This document shows, piece after piece, positions 30,416-42,434 of a DNA stretch of 64,000 bases (the stretch's first letter is position 1; each line of letters starts with the position of its first letter). Below the pieces are notes generated by a model. It ran no database searches. It was not told where the DNA came from and saw only the letters and a list, made by a program, of their open reading frames with translations. This DNA comes from Saturnia japonica (lineage: Eukaryota; Arthropoda; Insecta; Lepidoptera; Saturniidae), in contig CM065311.1 of NCBI GenBank assembly GCA_033032175.1, positions 3,093,190 to 3,157,189 of the forward strand, given 5' to 3'. The position numbers were made by a program, and so were the translations under genes.

Positions 30416-30639
30416 ACGAAGTTTCATTCCTATCGCGTGTACGGTGCTAATTTGCTAATATGTGTAATTCGTGCTTGTTCCAAATTTTAAAAGTGTTTTT
30501 TCACTTGTTAGTAAAAGAGTGTTTAATCATTGTTATCGATGAATTAAATGCCTTTTTCGAGGGGCAATGGTAAAAAGATAATTTATATTATGAATATATT
30601 ATTATTATTACATAATAAAATCAAGTTAGTAATAGTACA

Positions 30640-30770
30640 TTATGGTACAAGTGTGTACTTGGTACCATAATGTTGGTGATTACTGCTGAGGCGCCATTGA
30701 GACCCGAGCCGTTAGGTGAGGCCGTGAGGGTCTTAAGAGAGCCGAGGACGGTAATCACCAATACACACGT
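30640..30770. repeat. Inverted repeats around 'ggtgattac'
   Basis: 'atggtacaagtgtgtacttggtaccat' forms a small hairpin (30642-30668). 'ttggtgattac' (30673) pairs with 'gtaatcaccaa' (30750), enclosing a GC-rich 65 bp stretch. Confidence 0.5.
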
Positions 30771-30821
30771 GTATCATACGACGTTTTTCAACACACTTGT
30801 GAAGAAAATAATAATAAAAAA

Positions 30822-30938
30822 TCATTTTTCCTTGGAGTTTTCCGGTAGTAAACTTTGCATAACGTTAAGGGCTTCACATCTTATATCGGGCGGTGTACAA
30901 CATAAATCATTTTCTTCATAACTAGTACTTGTAGACAT
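30822..30938 (-). CDS. Unidentified 38-codon open frame
   Basis: Starts at ATG in 'aaaATGt' and reads 'MSTSTSYEENDLCCTPPDI' onward, ending 'PENSKEK' and TGA. The composition is protein-like (acidic, paired cysteines). The sequence just upstream, 'ggtgcttgagtggttaat', recurs on the plus strand at about 35343-35361. It could be the first exon of a transposon gene, but there is no recognisable family. Low confidence that it is expressed. Confidence 0.2.
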   Translation of the reverse strand: MSTSTSYEENDLCCTPPDIRCEALNVMQSLLPENSKEK

Positions 30939-31147
30939 TTTAATTAACCACTCAAGCACCTTGATAAGTAAGTCTACTTCATTTTGGAAAAAAAATGAAA
31001 ATTGGAAACTCCAAAAACATAGAAAATCTAACCTTATGCACTCTCCTTAGGCGTCTCCTTTGAGTAGATTGACTCAATCGGTATTTTTTTTTGTAAAGAT
31101 TTTATAGGCACAGGTACACCATATAATAATATATAAATAAAAAATAA

Positions 31148-31165
31148 AAAAAAAAAAAAAAAAAA
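31148..31165. repeat. Poly-A run
   Basis: About 20 consecutive A within an A-rich stretch. Similar pure A runs occur at about 32167-32190 and 55249-55266. The last lies inside a hAT MITE. Confidence 0.8.
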
Positions 31166-31460
31166 TTCGTCATTGCGGTACAATAAAATATTTTTTATAT
31201 GTTAAAATATATTATATTATAACGTAGAAATAAAACTATTAATATTTAATATACGAAATTATTATTAAATATAAAAACACGACCCACAAATGTATAATAT
31301 ACCTACAAATGTATAAAGTACCGCACGCAATAAGAAAACTTGACGCGGCGCTGCACCCGCGGCATTTCAGCCCGATAGTACGTTCAAGGACATGCTGTAT
31401 TATACATAATAATGAATTATATACATATCGTGTGACTATAACCTTTAGGTAATAACTGCC

Positions 31461-31727
31461 TCGTTAGCCTAGTGGTCGTAAGCGCGACTGCTATGAGCGA
31501 GACCCTGGGTTCGAATCCCAGGTCGAGCAAAGTGTTATAGGGTTTTTCCTATGATAATCTTAGTAGCAGCTCGGAGTTTGGTTTCGTGCCCGATTAATGG
31601 CAATAGGCTCGCCCCCTATTACATGGGACCTAAAAAACATACTCGGCGAATTGTGGGTGTACATTAGTACACCTCTGCCTAACCCTTCGGGAAATACAGG
31701 CGTTATGTTATGTTATGTACGACGAAG
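31461..31727 (+). mobile_element. tRNA-derived SINE, copy 1
   Basis: Begins with a tRNA-like head: A box 'tagcctagtggtcgtaagcg' and B box 'gggttcgaatccc'. A unique body follows ('agcagctcggagtttggttt', 'aatggcaataggctcgcccc') and then the tail 'cctctgcctaacccttcggg' with 'aaatacaggcgttatgttat'. A second copy is at 36465-36720 and an inverted 3' part is at 34206-34298. The head is not a functional tRNA gene: no cloverleaf 3' half and it continues into the SINE body. Confidence 0.88.
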
Positions 31728-34205
31728 CGTCCGCGGAGGATGCTCGCCCTATAGTGTTTTATATATACCTGCCTATAATGTGTACATATTTCCCGTATGA
31801 ATACTGAAGTATATAAAGGCATTTCAAAAATAAATGACATGAAGTAAAAATGTATGATAATTTATGAAATGTATTTTATATCATTTCTAAATAAATACAA
31901 TAATTAAATCCAAATAAAACAAAAATAAAAGATTCAGTAAAAACTTCATTCATAGCGCCATCTGTGTGGAGACGGATAATCAGTTATTAGTAATCAATTA
32001 CGAAGTTATTAGAGGTATAGTAAGGTACTCGTACTCATTCATTCTAAGAGATGGCGCTTAAATAAAACTATTTATTGTTCATCCTACAATATTACTCAAG
32101 CCTGGTGAAGCTTTGAAAGCCTCTATTGGCTCCAAGACCCAAAAACCTAAGAGTCTAGTTAATTCGAAAAAAAAAAAAAAAAAAAAAAAACAATTTTATA
32201 ATTATAGGTTATACTATACCTACTTCGACTAAATATACGTACTGCTAAAAACTTGAACTTTTGTATTTGTAATATACTGATTTATTATAATTAGTATATT
32301 AGAGACTATTTCTCAAGTTTTACCACATTTTAAATGTAATATTAGAATCAAATGAAATAAAAGTCAAAAGGTACACAAAAAAGGTTTTATGTAGTTTACA
32401 TACATAGCTTTTCAAATAACAAATATTTAAAAAAAAATGATATGCAAATAAAATCAATACCTGGTAATATTATAAATCTTGATACACATAGCTAAAATAC
32501 AATAACACTTTTTATGTTCTACACATAATTTTATAACCTATAATACAACTTTTACGTTTCGTCATTGCCTATTACGTAATGGGAAGATTGAAAACAAAGA
32601 ACGCTGTAAAAAAATAGGTGGGGGTGCTTTTGCACACGGATGAATCATAACATGCGTTGCCAGACGTACGAGAAATCTCGTACTTTTAGGATATTTTGCA
32701 GTTCTGTAAACGAGCAAAAAAAAACTCGTACGCTTTTTTACGAGATTTCAACAATAGTGTCTGCCAGCGTCCCATATACAAATCAAAAATACTAATTATA
32801 AAACAATATATTATGTTCATGCACATGACTAGATTCATTGCCTCATCATCAAATGTATCTTTATTCGTTGACTGGAGAATCCCCGCTAAGATGATTTTTT
32901 TATGATTATCCATAATGCACTAATGATGAAATATTGTTTTCTTATTTCTTTTGCACTAACTGAAACAGGTGTAAAAATGTATTTTTATGCAATGGTAGTA
33001 GAAGTTCTAGTACGTTTCAGAATTTTACTCTAATTATTCACAATAATACCCTAATTTAACCCTAATAATTTTACTAAAGGAGTAGCCAGATTTTAAAATT
33101 ACCAAGAAAGCAAAGTGCGCATTATATTCATCAAGCTCTCTGGTTGCTGAAATCTCAAATCGCATGCTAAATAAATCAAAAATTAGAGAAACAAATCTGT
33201 TTCGTTTTCATCGGGTCTACAACTCCAAAAGTTGACTACATTTGGTTTCAAGACAGGCATAATTAGAAAAAGTGCGCGTGCATATTTTCAGCAAAATCCA
33301 TTTAATAAAAACAGATATTAGAAATTGTCTTATTACAGACTAGCTGTGCCCGCGGCTTTGCTTTGCTTTCTTATAAAAATCGTACTTTCTCAAAATCTAT
33401 CCGGTCACTCATTTTATAAGCTAAGAAAAGATCGAAAAAAAATATAAATTTCGAACCATAAGGAAATGTGTTCCAAATTGATAACTAAAAAACAGTAAAA
33501 AAAACTGTACAATAAAAATATAAATGATTTTAATAGCCCTGACATTAACAAAATACTAATAAACATAACCATAATATTAATCATGATGAACTAATAGCAA
33601 GTACAAAATACATTTTTAAAATTCATAATTTTACGAGATTATGTGTTGAAAGTAAGAGATATTTGGTAAAAAATTCGCCATCTGGCAACCCTGCTTATGT
33701 TAGAGCAAGAGAAAAAATATCGCGTCGTCGCATAACTCAACGCCGCGCGACGCGCCGTCGCTGCACTTGACGCCACTTGATAGCACAGGTGTTTAGTTTA
33801 CATGCGACATATAGAAAAAATAATACTTATCTACTTCATATTATGTTTGTGGCAAAACTCTTTTTTTGTCGTAGTAATAATATCTGTTAGAGGTAGGCGA
33901 TTATGAATGATGACTGAATTGAGATATGTGCTTATTATAAATGTACGATGGGAAGCTAAAAAAGAATCGCTCAGTCGTAAAGCTCTTTACAAGAACATAT
34001 AAACCAATTTGCTAAAAAAAAAGGTCGTTCGGTCGTAATCCAATCCGATCCTTATTCTTCATTACTTATACCAATATTATAAAGAGGAAAGATTTGATTT
34101 TTTGTTTGTAATGGATAAACTCAAATCTATTGGACCTAAAGCTACAGTATCAGCGAGTAATATAGGTTATATTATAATTTGAAAGATTAATTTATAAACA
34201 TAACA
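31728..34205. other. Intron 2 DNA, no gene; small palindromes
   Basis: Mostly AT-rich. 'tagcgccatct' (31953) pairs with 'agatggcgct' (32047), enclosing about 85 bp, perhaps a short MITE. 'acgtacgagaaatctcgta' (32663) and 'aaaactcgtacg' (32719) form overlapping hairpins. 'actagctgtgcccgcggctt' at 33341 is a short piece of the GCCCGCGG family. Confidence 0.35.
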
Positions 34206-34298
34206 TACCATCACGCCTGTATTCCCCGAAGGGTTAGGCAGAGGTGTACTAATTGTACACCCACAATTTGCCGAGTATGTTTTTAGGTCCCTATAGTA
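34206..34298 (-). mobile_element. SINE 3' fragment, inverted
   Basis: Reverse complement of the last ~90 bp of the SINE at 31461: '...gggtgtacaattagtacacc' then 'tctgcctaacccttcgggga'. The 5' two thirds are missing. Confidence 0.8.
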
Positions 34299-34639
34299 GA
34301 CTTCAAGTCTTCCTTTCGAATCGGCTTCAAAATAAAAAACAGTTTAATCTTCACGGCAGGGCAGCTGGAGACGAGGCAGAAACTTTTTCTTATGGAGGTT
34401 ACGACATGTGTTTACAATATTGGTCAAATGTTGATAGTTTTACACAAAGTATAAAAAATTGGCTATACAAACGGGTGTCTGTTGGTGAGGTTTGTCATAT
34501 AAAATTAACACTGGTGGAACCGTGGGGTACAGCTAGTTACATTATATATAGCGACCACTCAGACCGTTCTTCTTTGCTACAGTGCATATATGAATATAGT
34601 GTACAGGAGTTTCAGTGTGCTTTTGGGTTTCTGATTCTT

Positions 34640-34745
34640 CTCAAATTCATTCATACAAACAACACGCTAACTAACGTACTTGCAGATGTCTCGAATCCGG
34701 CATCAAATAATTATAGCACATTGTGCAACGAGAAAATCTTACTCT
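34640..34745 (-). pseudogene. Cytochrome P450 I-helix fragment
   Basis: Minus strand reads 'DFLVAQCAI' and, after a one-base frame change, 'FDAGFETSASTLVSVL'. This matches the conserved I helix of insect CYP3-clan P450s (pattern ...VAQxxxFxxAGFETSSTT). Stops follow within 20 codons and I found neither the ExxR nor the heme-binding cysteine motif nearby. It is probably a decayed single fragment. A 175-codon plus-strand open frame (34253-34780) runs through it and through the SINE fragment, and is treated as incidental. Confidence 0.45.
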
Positions 34746-36030
34746 CCTCATTTCTAGAACAATTCAACATATTTACCTAATTCTTTTTTTACTCTAGTGT
34801 ACTTTCGCCAGAAATTAGAAAAATTCTAAAGACTACACAGTGCACTAGTCTAATATTTGAGAATATAAATAGATAAAAAAGAAACATTGTTTGAAATGTA
34901 ATACTTAGATACACATACACTAAACTTTACTAGAAAAACACAAAAACAAAACCATAACACTGCTTTAGTAATATAATATCTAAATAATACAGGAAATATT
35001 ATCTTTGGTCCTAGAAAATAATAATAATACTTCTTAGAAATGGAAAAAGTAATCATAACATACTAATTTTATGTAAAAATATAGTTTCTGTAATATAATT
35101 TGTAAAAAAGATTTAAAAAAAAAAATTAAAAAAAAAATAGCAACGTCCAGACATAAATGCAACAACAACGTAGCTATTTTTATCCTAAAGGCGTTTAAGG
35201 TTAGTGCCACTGAATTTTTTACCGCCAAAAAAAAAAACAGGCTAATATGAGTGATATACTGTGTAATGTAAGGGCTACATTCCCATACATTTTTTACTGG
35301 CACTTACGGCTGTTTGGAACTGAGTGAAGTTTTTCAAAAAGTGCGGTGCTTGAGTGGTTAATAAAAAAAACTAAAATTTCAACAGTGACAACGAGTTGTG
35401 AATTTTTTTTCGCTATGGCGGGAAAAATTAATCAGTTTGCGCGCGCATCTAACAATGGCGATCGGCCATAGACTAAAGGAATGAGGATTCTTTTTTTTGC
35501 TTTCCGCAGATAGCGTTTTAGCCACGTATAAAATGGGGAATTTAAAGTTTTCTTTATTACAGAGAAAACAAAAGTTATATTTGAGTGAAAGTTTTATTTA
35601 TTAAACACGTACAAGTTGAAATTATCTATTTAAATACGAAGTTGTATGAAATGAGCAAGCAATAGGTACATTAATTTATTTGTTCTATTGATCATTATCT
35701 TTTTTGTATCGAAACTTTTTTAAGAACAAAGCAACTCGACCAATAAAAAAAAAAAACTCTTTAACTCACTTGTGAATAATAGCAATGGAAAAGTCACAGT
35801 TTGATTACAGGTGTCATTATGTGCCTAATTGCGGTGATATTAGAGCCACTTTATGAGCAAGTGTGTTGAAAAATTAATTTACATTATTATCATTGACGGT
35901 TAACTTCATCATGTCGCACTAACGTCACATGTTACGCGCGCACTTCTCAATTTTACTCTCCACTAAACGCACCAAAAGAAGTATACCTTCAAAAAGTACA
36001 AGTTTTGTGAATACCTGAATGATACCTTAC
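34746..36030. other. Intron 2 DNA, no gene seen
   Basis: AT-rich with A runs. No recognisable coding similarity. Confidence 0.3.
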
Positions 36031-36141
36031 CAGGATTGTAAATTAATATCCAGTAGAGTGCAGTGATTACGATGGCTACACTGCCAGTTATATTGCACAG
36101 GAACCAGTACATACTCACGTACCAAGGAAGTTCATTTTCGT
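36031..36141 (-). CDS. rost: Rolling stone-like protein, exon 2
   Basis: 111 nt between acceptor 'ttttgttacag' and donor GTAAGG, phase 1 in and out. Encodes 'DENELPWYVSMYWFLCNITG' followed by 'SVAIVITALYWILIYNPG'. This matches the family pattern of 'LPW...YW.L.N' leading into a hydrophobic membrane segment ending 'YW'. Without it the frame of exons 1 and 3 would still match (111 is divisible by 3), so exon skipping would remove one membrane segment without a frameshift. Confidence 0.88.
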
Positions 36142-36464
36142 CTGTAACAAAAACGAAAAGATTCAAATGCTATGCATAATATATTTTAGAGCCAAGTAGT
36201 GTAATATGAATGATATCATATATGTATGCAGGTTCCAAGTTGTTAATAGATGACTAATGTGTCATTTTTATGAATAGGTACACAAAAATGATTTTATTTT
36301 TTACGGCGTTTATGTAATCCCTATATTCAATCAATCTCATATTTATCAACATATCTTTTATATATTGTATAGATACATTGGCAAGCGCCCGTGACTTTTT
36401 TCGCCTTAATTATGCCTGATTTATAGTTTATCGTTTTAATATTATTAGTTCATAACTTCATATC

Positions 36465-36720
36465 TGCCACATTAGCCTAGTGGTCCTAAACGCGACTGCT
36501 ATGCTCGAGATCCTAGGTTCGATACCGAGTTCGAGCAAAGTGTTATTGGGGTTTTCTATGAAATTCTTAGTAGCAGCTCGAAGTTTAGCTTTGTTCCCGA
36601 TTAATGGCAATAGGCTCGCCTGCTATTACATGGGACCTAAAACATACCCGGCGGACTGTGGGTGTACACCTCTGCCTAACACTTCAGGGATACAGGCGTG
36701 ATGGTATTTTATGTAACTTC
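36465..36720 (+). mobile_element. tRNA-derived SINE, copy 2
   Basis: 'attagcctagtggtcctaaa', a degraded B box 'aggttcgataccga', the body 'aatggcaataggctcgcctg', and the tail 'cctctgcctaacacttcagg' with 'gatacaggcgtgatg'. About 80-85% similar by eye to copy 1. Ends 94 bp before the BEL/Pao element. Confidence 0.85.
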
Positions 36721-36813
36721 ATAGTTATGAATAGCACGCTAAGCTCACGACACGTAGGTGGGGGTGCCGGCCAATCGACGGTACTTCTACGGTATTCATT
36801 TAAATGGAAAACA

Positions 36814-37247
36814 TGTTGCGACATCCCTTTTCCCTTTCTAATTTCTCCAATTCCTTGGGGGCACAATTGTATTTAAAATACGCGCGCAAATCTGCCGCGC
36901 ATTTCTTCGTAAACCGAGAACGGTAATGGCCGCCGCGGAACTGCAGTGACACACACGCTCTGCATAATTTCGTTGTAAATTAATTATAACTATCGGAAAG
37001 CTGGTGAAATACGTCTTTCTAGTGCTCTAGAAGTGTTTTAGACTGTTCAAGACGTGTGAGGAAGTTCAGGGTGCACCCTCGGATCGTGGCAGATACAACC
37101 AGGATACGTGGTAAGTCCCCCTACTGCTCCTTTCTAAATCTTTCCAGTCGTCGCATCCTCTTGGTTGTGATTAACTTGTATTCTAGCATCCTACGAACAG
37201 ATGTTTGAAATAGCTAGCTTGCTCTGGTAAGCGGCCAGTATCATCCA
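36814..37247 (+). repeat. BEL/Pao 5' LTR, 434 bp
   Basis: TGTTGCGACATC...GTATCATCCA. Differs from the 3' LTR only at 37138 (A here, G at 43547) as far as I can read. Confidence 0.9.
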
Positions 37248-37737
37248 TTCAAAAATTGATCCATACGAGACGGATTCAGTAACATTGAATCAGTAAAATT
37301 ATGACTATTCCGCTTTTTACTTAATTTCAAAAGAAACAATAGTCATTCAATTATCATTAGTTAGTTCAACAACTCATATTACGTTGTTACTTCAAAACTT
37401 GTTCAAGAATTTATTTTTATCATGTAGTGTTTTCAATCTACCTACCTATTTATCCATCTGTTCCTGGGTGTACGATTGGCAAATTTAGGTAAGATTGTAT
37501 GTACTCGGAATAAAAATCATGCTATCTATTTAAATAACATAGAATTAAACGTGTTAACTAAATGTAAACGTTACGTTGTACATTAACAAAGTTATTTAGA
37601 TATACACAATAAAAGTGAGGTAGGTATTTATTAAAAACTTGTTAAGGCGACGACACTCGCTAGTTACAAATATTTTACTTTTGTTTTATTTATTTTCTAT
37701 TTTGTTGGAGTTGTGCAGTTAATGATTAGTGTTTGCC

Positions 37738-39282
37738 ATGTCGAAACCAGTTGAAAATGTAAACAAAAGAGTCGAAGCAGAAATAAAAACTCTTGTTTCC
37801 CGACGACAACATGACTTTCGTTCAATTCAAATTTTATATGATTTGTCCACTCAAGTTACACACGATAAGTCGAAATTATCAAATTTCCGTGCGAGATATA
37901 AAAACATTAATACTATAAGAGATAACTTTTATGAAATTAGTCAAACGATTGAACAAAAAAATTTAGAATACGGATTTGAAGTTGAAGCTAATACGCAAAT
38001 ATTAGATTCTTTCGACGATTTATACTATAATATAATTCAAATAGCAGAATCGATATTTGACACAGATAACTCAGATGCAAGTTCTCCAAAGGTTCCAGCC
38101 CTCACTAGTGCGGTTGAGTACAAGCCTCAAATACGTTTACCGAAATTACAAATACCATCGTTTGATGGCAATATTGAGAACTGGCCAACGTTCAAAGATA
38201 GCTACTTGCCCTTGATACATGAAAACAAGTCACTGTCGAACATGGAAAAATTTCACTATTTAATTTCTTATTTGTCAGGCTTCGCCTTAACAATAGCTAA
38301 GGGAGTTCCGTTAACCGCTTGTAATTATAATGTTGTTTTCAACGCTCTTCTCGATCGTTATGACAATAAGCGACTGCTAGCCACTAATTATCTCGATAAA
38401 ATGGTTAACCTTATCCCGTTGCATAAATCGTCACTTAATGATTTAAACTCGATAACGAATACTTTATTTGAAAGTGTAAATGCGCTTCGCGCGCTCAATA
38501 TTGATTCGCTCGGTGAATACATTTTATTTTACATTGCTTCCCGTGTTATCGACAATGACACTCGCCAACGTTTCGAGTTACAAAACAAAAATGAAATACC
38601 TACATTTGATGAATTATTAAAGTTTTTACAAAATTACATTAAAATACTAGAAGTTACCAAAGTACCAAAGTCAACAAGTGTAAATTCTAAACAAATTCAA
38701 AATAAACTTTACAGTCCGCTAAATAAAAAACCGAAGTCTTCGTTTGTTTCTTCAACTACGGATCAACAAACGAAATTATTATGCCCATGCTGCAATTTTT
38801 CACATAGTATTTATAAATGCTTTAAATTTCAAAAAATGAATGTTACTTCGCGTATTAAATTAATTCAAGAGTTAAAATTATGTTCAAATTGTTTGAGATC
38901 GGGACACAGTTCTATTTCGTGTTCTTCTAAAATAAATTGTTCCATTTGTGGTACACGGCATAATACGTTGTTACACGTAGACGTTTCCAGCCCTACCACT
39001 AGTACATTTTTACAGGTGGAATCGCCTACTGCGAGTGAGCAGTCGGCCAGTTCCCTTACTATAGGTTCGTCCGCTCAGATTGTTACTGAGAAATTAATTC
39101 AGGATTCAACGGCGTTAACAAGCGCGGCCGATTGGCCAAGCAATTTGTCAACTAAAATTTTAGGTTCTGCATTAGTGCGAATTTGGGGTACGAATGACGT
39201 CATGCATCATGCGCGCGCTCTCATCGATAGTTGTTCTATGGATTCGTTTATTACTGTTCTTGTGCCCGGAGGCTCGGTCTGA
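37738..39282 (+). CDS. gag: BEL/Pao Gag and start of protease (frame ends early)
   Basis: A 514-residue frame from ATG in context 'gccATGt' (an upstream in-frame GTG is less likely). Residues about 1-100 are a charged, probably coiled region. A Pao-type retrotransposon Gag domain follows ('IRLPKLQIPSFDGNIENWP', 'KFHYLISYLSG'). Cysteine-rich zinc knuckles come next ('CPCCNFSHSIYKC', 'CSNCLRSGHSSISC', 'CSICGTRHNTLLH'). The frame then enters the protease, where the usual DSG active site reads D-S-C ('ALIDSCSMDSFIT'), and ends at a stop after a frameshift. The rest continues in the next frame from about 39231. In intact BEL/Pao elements this is one long polyprotein. Confidence 0.82.
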   Translation: MSKPVENVNKRVEAEIKTLVSRRQHDFRSIQILYDLSTQVTHDKSKLSNFRARYKNINTIRDNFYEISQTIEQKNLEYGFEVEANTQILDSFDDLYYNIIQIAESIFDTDNSDASSPKVPALTSAVEYKPQIRLPKLQIPSFDGNIENWPTFKDSYLPLIHENKSLSNMEKFHYLISYLSGFALTIAKGVPLTACNYNVVFNALLDRYDNKRLLATNYLDKMVNLIPLHKSSLNDLNSITNTLFESVNALRALNIDSLGEYILFYIASRVIDNDTRQRFELQNKNEIPTFDELLKFLQNYIKILEVTKVPKSTSVNSKQIQNKLYSPLNKKPKSSFVSSTTDQQTKLLCPCCNFSHSIYKCFKFQKMNVTSRIKLIQELKLCSNCLRSGHSSISCSSKINCSICGTRHNTLLHVDVSSPTTSTFLQVESPTASEQSASSLTIGSSAQIVTEKLIQDSTALTSAADWPSNLSTKILGSALVRIWGTNDVMHHARALIDSCSMDSFITVLVPGGSV

Positions 39283-41327
39283 AGGTACAAAAATGTAATG
39301 TTTCCGTTACTGGACTAGGTGAAAAATCGATACATGATATTAAGGGAGTTACGTTTTGTTCGATCATGCCTCGGAATAGCAAAACGCCTCAATTTAATTT
39401 ACCTTTAATTGTTATCCAGAAAATTTCCTCAAATATGCCAGGGAGAGCTTTGCCTTCATCGCTTAGAGAACTTTACAGTCATCTCAACTTAGCTGACGAA
39501 ACATTTGACAAACCATGCCGCGTGGATTTACTTCTTGGTGTAGAATGTTACGACCGTATCTATGACGGTACCCGCTTTGATCCAGGCCCCGGAATTCCGT
39601 GTGCTCTCGGTAGTGTATTTGGTTGGGTCATTACGGGCCAATTAGAGCACTCCAGTCTACGTTCGCCTAGTAAGGAAGTCACTTCGCTGTTAGTATCCAC
39701 TCTAGCTCTCGATAATGTAATTCAAAAGTTCTGGGAGACTGAAGAGCCACCTAAGGCAATCATCTGTGCCCCAGAAGATGCTATTTGCGAACAAAATTAT
39801 AAAAATAATCATTACCGTAATCCTGATGGACGATACGTTGTACCCATTATGTTGAAGGATAATTTTTGTCACTTAGGCGAGTCAAACCGACAAGCCTTAA
39901 ATCGTTTGCTTAATCTGGAAAAACGACTTGCTCGTGATCCGGACATTCAAACACAATATGTCGAATTTATGCGTCAGTACGAACAGTTAGGTCACATGCA
40001 ACCAGTTGAAACTTCGTCTACTGATAGCGCATGTATTATTCCCCATCATTGTGTCGTGAAACCGGATAACACTTCCACACGGCTTCGAGTGGTTTTCGAT
40101 GCTAGCTGTCGCACAACAAATAACAATTCTCTAAACGACATTGTTCACGTAGGTCCGAAACTTCAGATTGATATTATAGATTTGATAACCAAGTTTCGCC
40201 TGCACGTGGTTGTATTTACAGCAGACATATGTAAAATGTATCGCCAGATACTAATTCGCCCTGAAGATAGGTGTTATCAACACATATTGTGGCGTGAATC
40301 TGCTAACGAATCAATAAAGGAATATGAGTTAAATACTTTAACTTATGGGGTAGCCAGTTCACCTTATTTAGCCATAAGGACTCTACGACAACTCGCGAAC
40401 GATCATGAATCTAAATTTCCTCATGCTGCATCAGTTCTGCGTGAAGAAATATTCATGGATGATATTACTACAGGGCAGTCTACTTTACAAAAGGCAATTG
40501 AGCTTAAGAACGAGCTAATAGCCTTACTAAATTTAGGAAAATTTGAACTCCGTAAATGGAGTAGTAATCATTGCGAGTTGCTTTCTGATATACCACCTGC
40601 GCATTATCAATCTCCTAATTTATTTATGGAGTCTGCTAATGACCATATACTTAAAATTCTTGGAATTAAATGGGATCCTTCCAATGATCATTTTTCTTAT
40701 ACCTTTTCGGATGACTTCAAGCTTGAATTCACCAAGCGGTCAATTTTGTCAACCATTGCTAGGATTTTCGATCCGCTAGGTTGGATTTGTCCAATTGTAT
40801 TTTCTGCCAAGATGCTTATGCAAGAAATGTGGAGGTTAAATCTCACATGGGATGAATCAATCCCCAAATATTTAGCTAAGCAATGGCATCTTCTTGCAGC
40901 CAACTTGGCGGATTTGCAAAACATTAGATTGCCTCGTTTGATTTTACCTCCAGATCCAATGCAGATACATCTTGTAGGATTCTGCGACGGAAGTTCTAAA
41001 GGTTACGGCTGCTGTGTCTACCTTTGTGTAGTCCGTACAACGTCGCCACAGGCAAATATGATCAGTCTTCTAATAGGCAAATCTAAAATAGCACCTTTAA
41101 AACCGTTGACAGTTAACAGGCTTGAACTGTGTGCTGCGGTTTTATTGGCTCGTGTGCTGAGCCACATGTATAATTTACTTCTATCAAAAATAAAAATTGA
41201 CTCTGTTAGAGCCTATACTGACAGTAGCACTGTTTTATCATGGATTAATACTCCACCACATCTCCTTAAGATGTTTGTCGCAAATCGCGTGGTACAAATC
41301 ACAAATTTGATTGAGTCTGACTTATAG
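39231..41327 (+). pseudogene. pol: BEL/Pao Pol: protease end, RT, RNase H
   Basis: A 698-codon frame, shifted by one base against the Gag frame. It carries the C-terminal part of the protease ('CRVDLLLGVECYDRI', 'GSVFGWVITGQ'), then the reverse transcriptase ('LRVVFDASCRTTNNNSLND', 'FTADICKMYRQI', and the YxDD-equivalent 'FMDDITTG'). RNase H follows ('VGFCDGSSKGYGCCVY', 'NRLELCAAVLLARVL', 'AYTDSSTVLSWI'). The catalytic aspartates are present. The frame stops at TAG 41325-41327, but protein-coding similarity continues without a shift, so this is a nonsense codon inside pol. Confidence 0.85.
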
Positions 41328-42434
41328 TTTCACGTTTCTACTCGCGAAAACCCAGCAGATGTCTGTAGTCGTGGAACAACTTGCGATGAGCTAGCCACCC
41401 ACAAACTTTGGTGGAAAGGTCCATCTTGGATCAGTCTACCTCTTGACGATTGGCCAAATCAGAAGAAGTTAGTTTCAGAAACGGATTTACCAGAACGAAA
41501 ACCGCTCTCTACAGATTGCTTTCTAGAAGCTCAATCAGAAAATTGTTTAACTGACGTGATCGCAAAATGTTCATCATTTTCAAAACTCCAACGGGTTGTC
41601 GCGTGGTGTCTAAGATTTGTTAAAAATATAAAACTTAAACGAGATATGCGATATATTTTGCCGTTATCCACCACAGAGTTAGAAAATGCACTTCGGATTT
41701 TAGTTCAGCATACTCAAAGGGAATATTTCTCACAAGAAATCGATTCTTTAAAGCAAGGATCTACTTGTGTTAAATCAATTCAACGTTTGTCACCATTTAT
41801 AGATAATCATGGTGTTTTGCGAGTGGGGGGTCGTTTGCGCCACTCTAATTTACCCGACGCTACTATACATCCGATTTTACTGCCAAAATATTCCACATTA
41901 TCTCTAATGATAATTGATAGTTGGCACCTTAAATATTTACATTGTGGACCTCGTACATTGCAGTCTCTTATTCAGAGACAATTTTGGATCTTGGGTATAA
42001 GACTTTTGATTCGTTCACGACTTTCGAAATGCATTAACTGTTTTAAATCCAAACCAGTAATTTTACAACCAGTCATGGGAGATCTTCCAGCTGACAGACT
42101 ATCTCCTGGGAGATGTTTTCAAACTACTGGGATCGATTTTGGTGGACCTTTCATTGTAAAGGAAAGTAGGCGTCGTAATGCCCGTACTTATAAGGCGTGG
42201 ATGTGCCTATTTATATGTTTAAGTGTCAAGGCTGTCCATCTCGAGGTAGTGACAGAACTTAGTGCCGAAGCCTTTTTAGCAGCCCTTGACAGATTTGTTT
42301 CTCGACGCGGTATATGTAATAAGATTATTACAGACTGCGGTACCAATTTCATAGGTTCTAATCGTCAACTGAACGATATTTATGACATTTTCTTTAGCAA
42401 TCGTAACGATATATCAGATGGTCTTGCGGTATGA
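41328..42434 (+). pseudogene. pol: BEL/Pao Pol: RNase H end and integrase
   Basis: Same frame as the preceding part. It opens with 'FHVSTRENPADVCSRG' (the end of the BEL/Pao RNase H region). Then come the integrase finger ('HLKYLHCGPRTLQSLIQ' and 'CINCFKSKP') and the core with 'GIDFGGPF' (first D) and 'IITDCGTNFIG' (second D). It is cut by TGA at 42432-42434, just before the segment with the third acidic residue. Confidence 0.82.

Noticed and set aside
31461..31535. A tRNA gene (A and B boxes)
   Set aside because: The boxes belong to a SINE head: the sequence runs on into a SINE body shared with 36465-36720, and no complete cloverleaf is formed.
34253..34780. A 175-codon plus-strand open frame as a host gene
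   Set aside because: It starts inside an inverted SINE fragment and runs antisense to a P450-like motif; the product resembles nothing I know.
37248..37320. A primer binding site after the BEL/Pao 5' LTR
   Set aside because: No TGG-starting stretch matching a tRNA 3' end was found; the site is altered or uses a tRNA I do not recognise.
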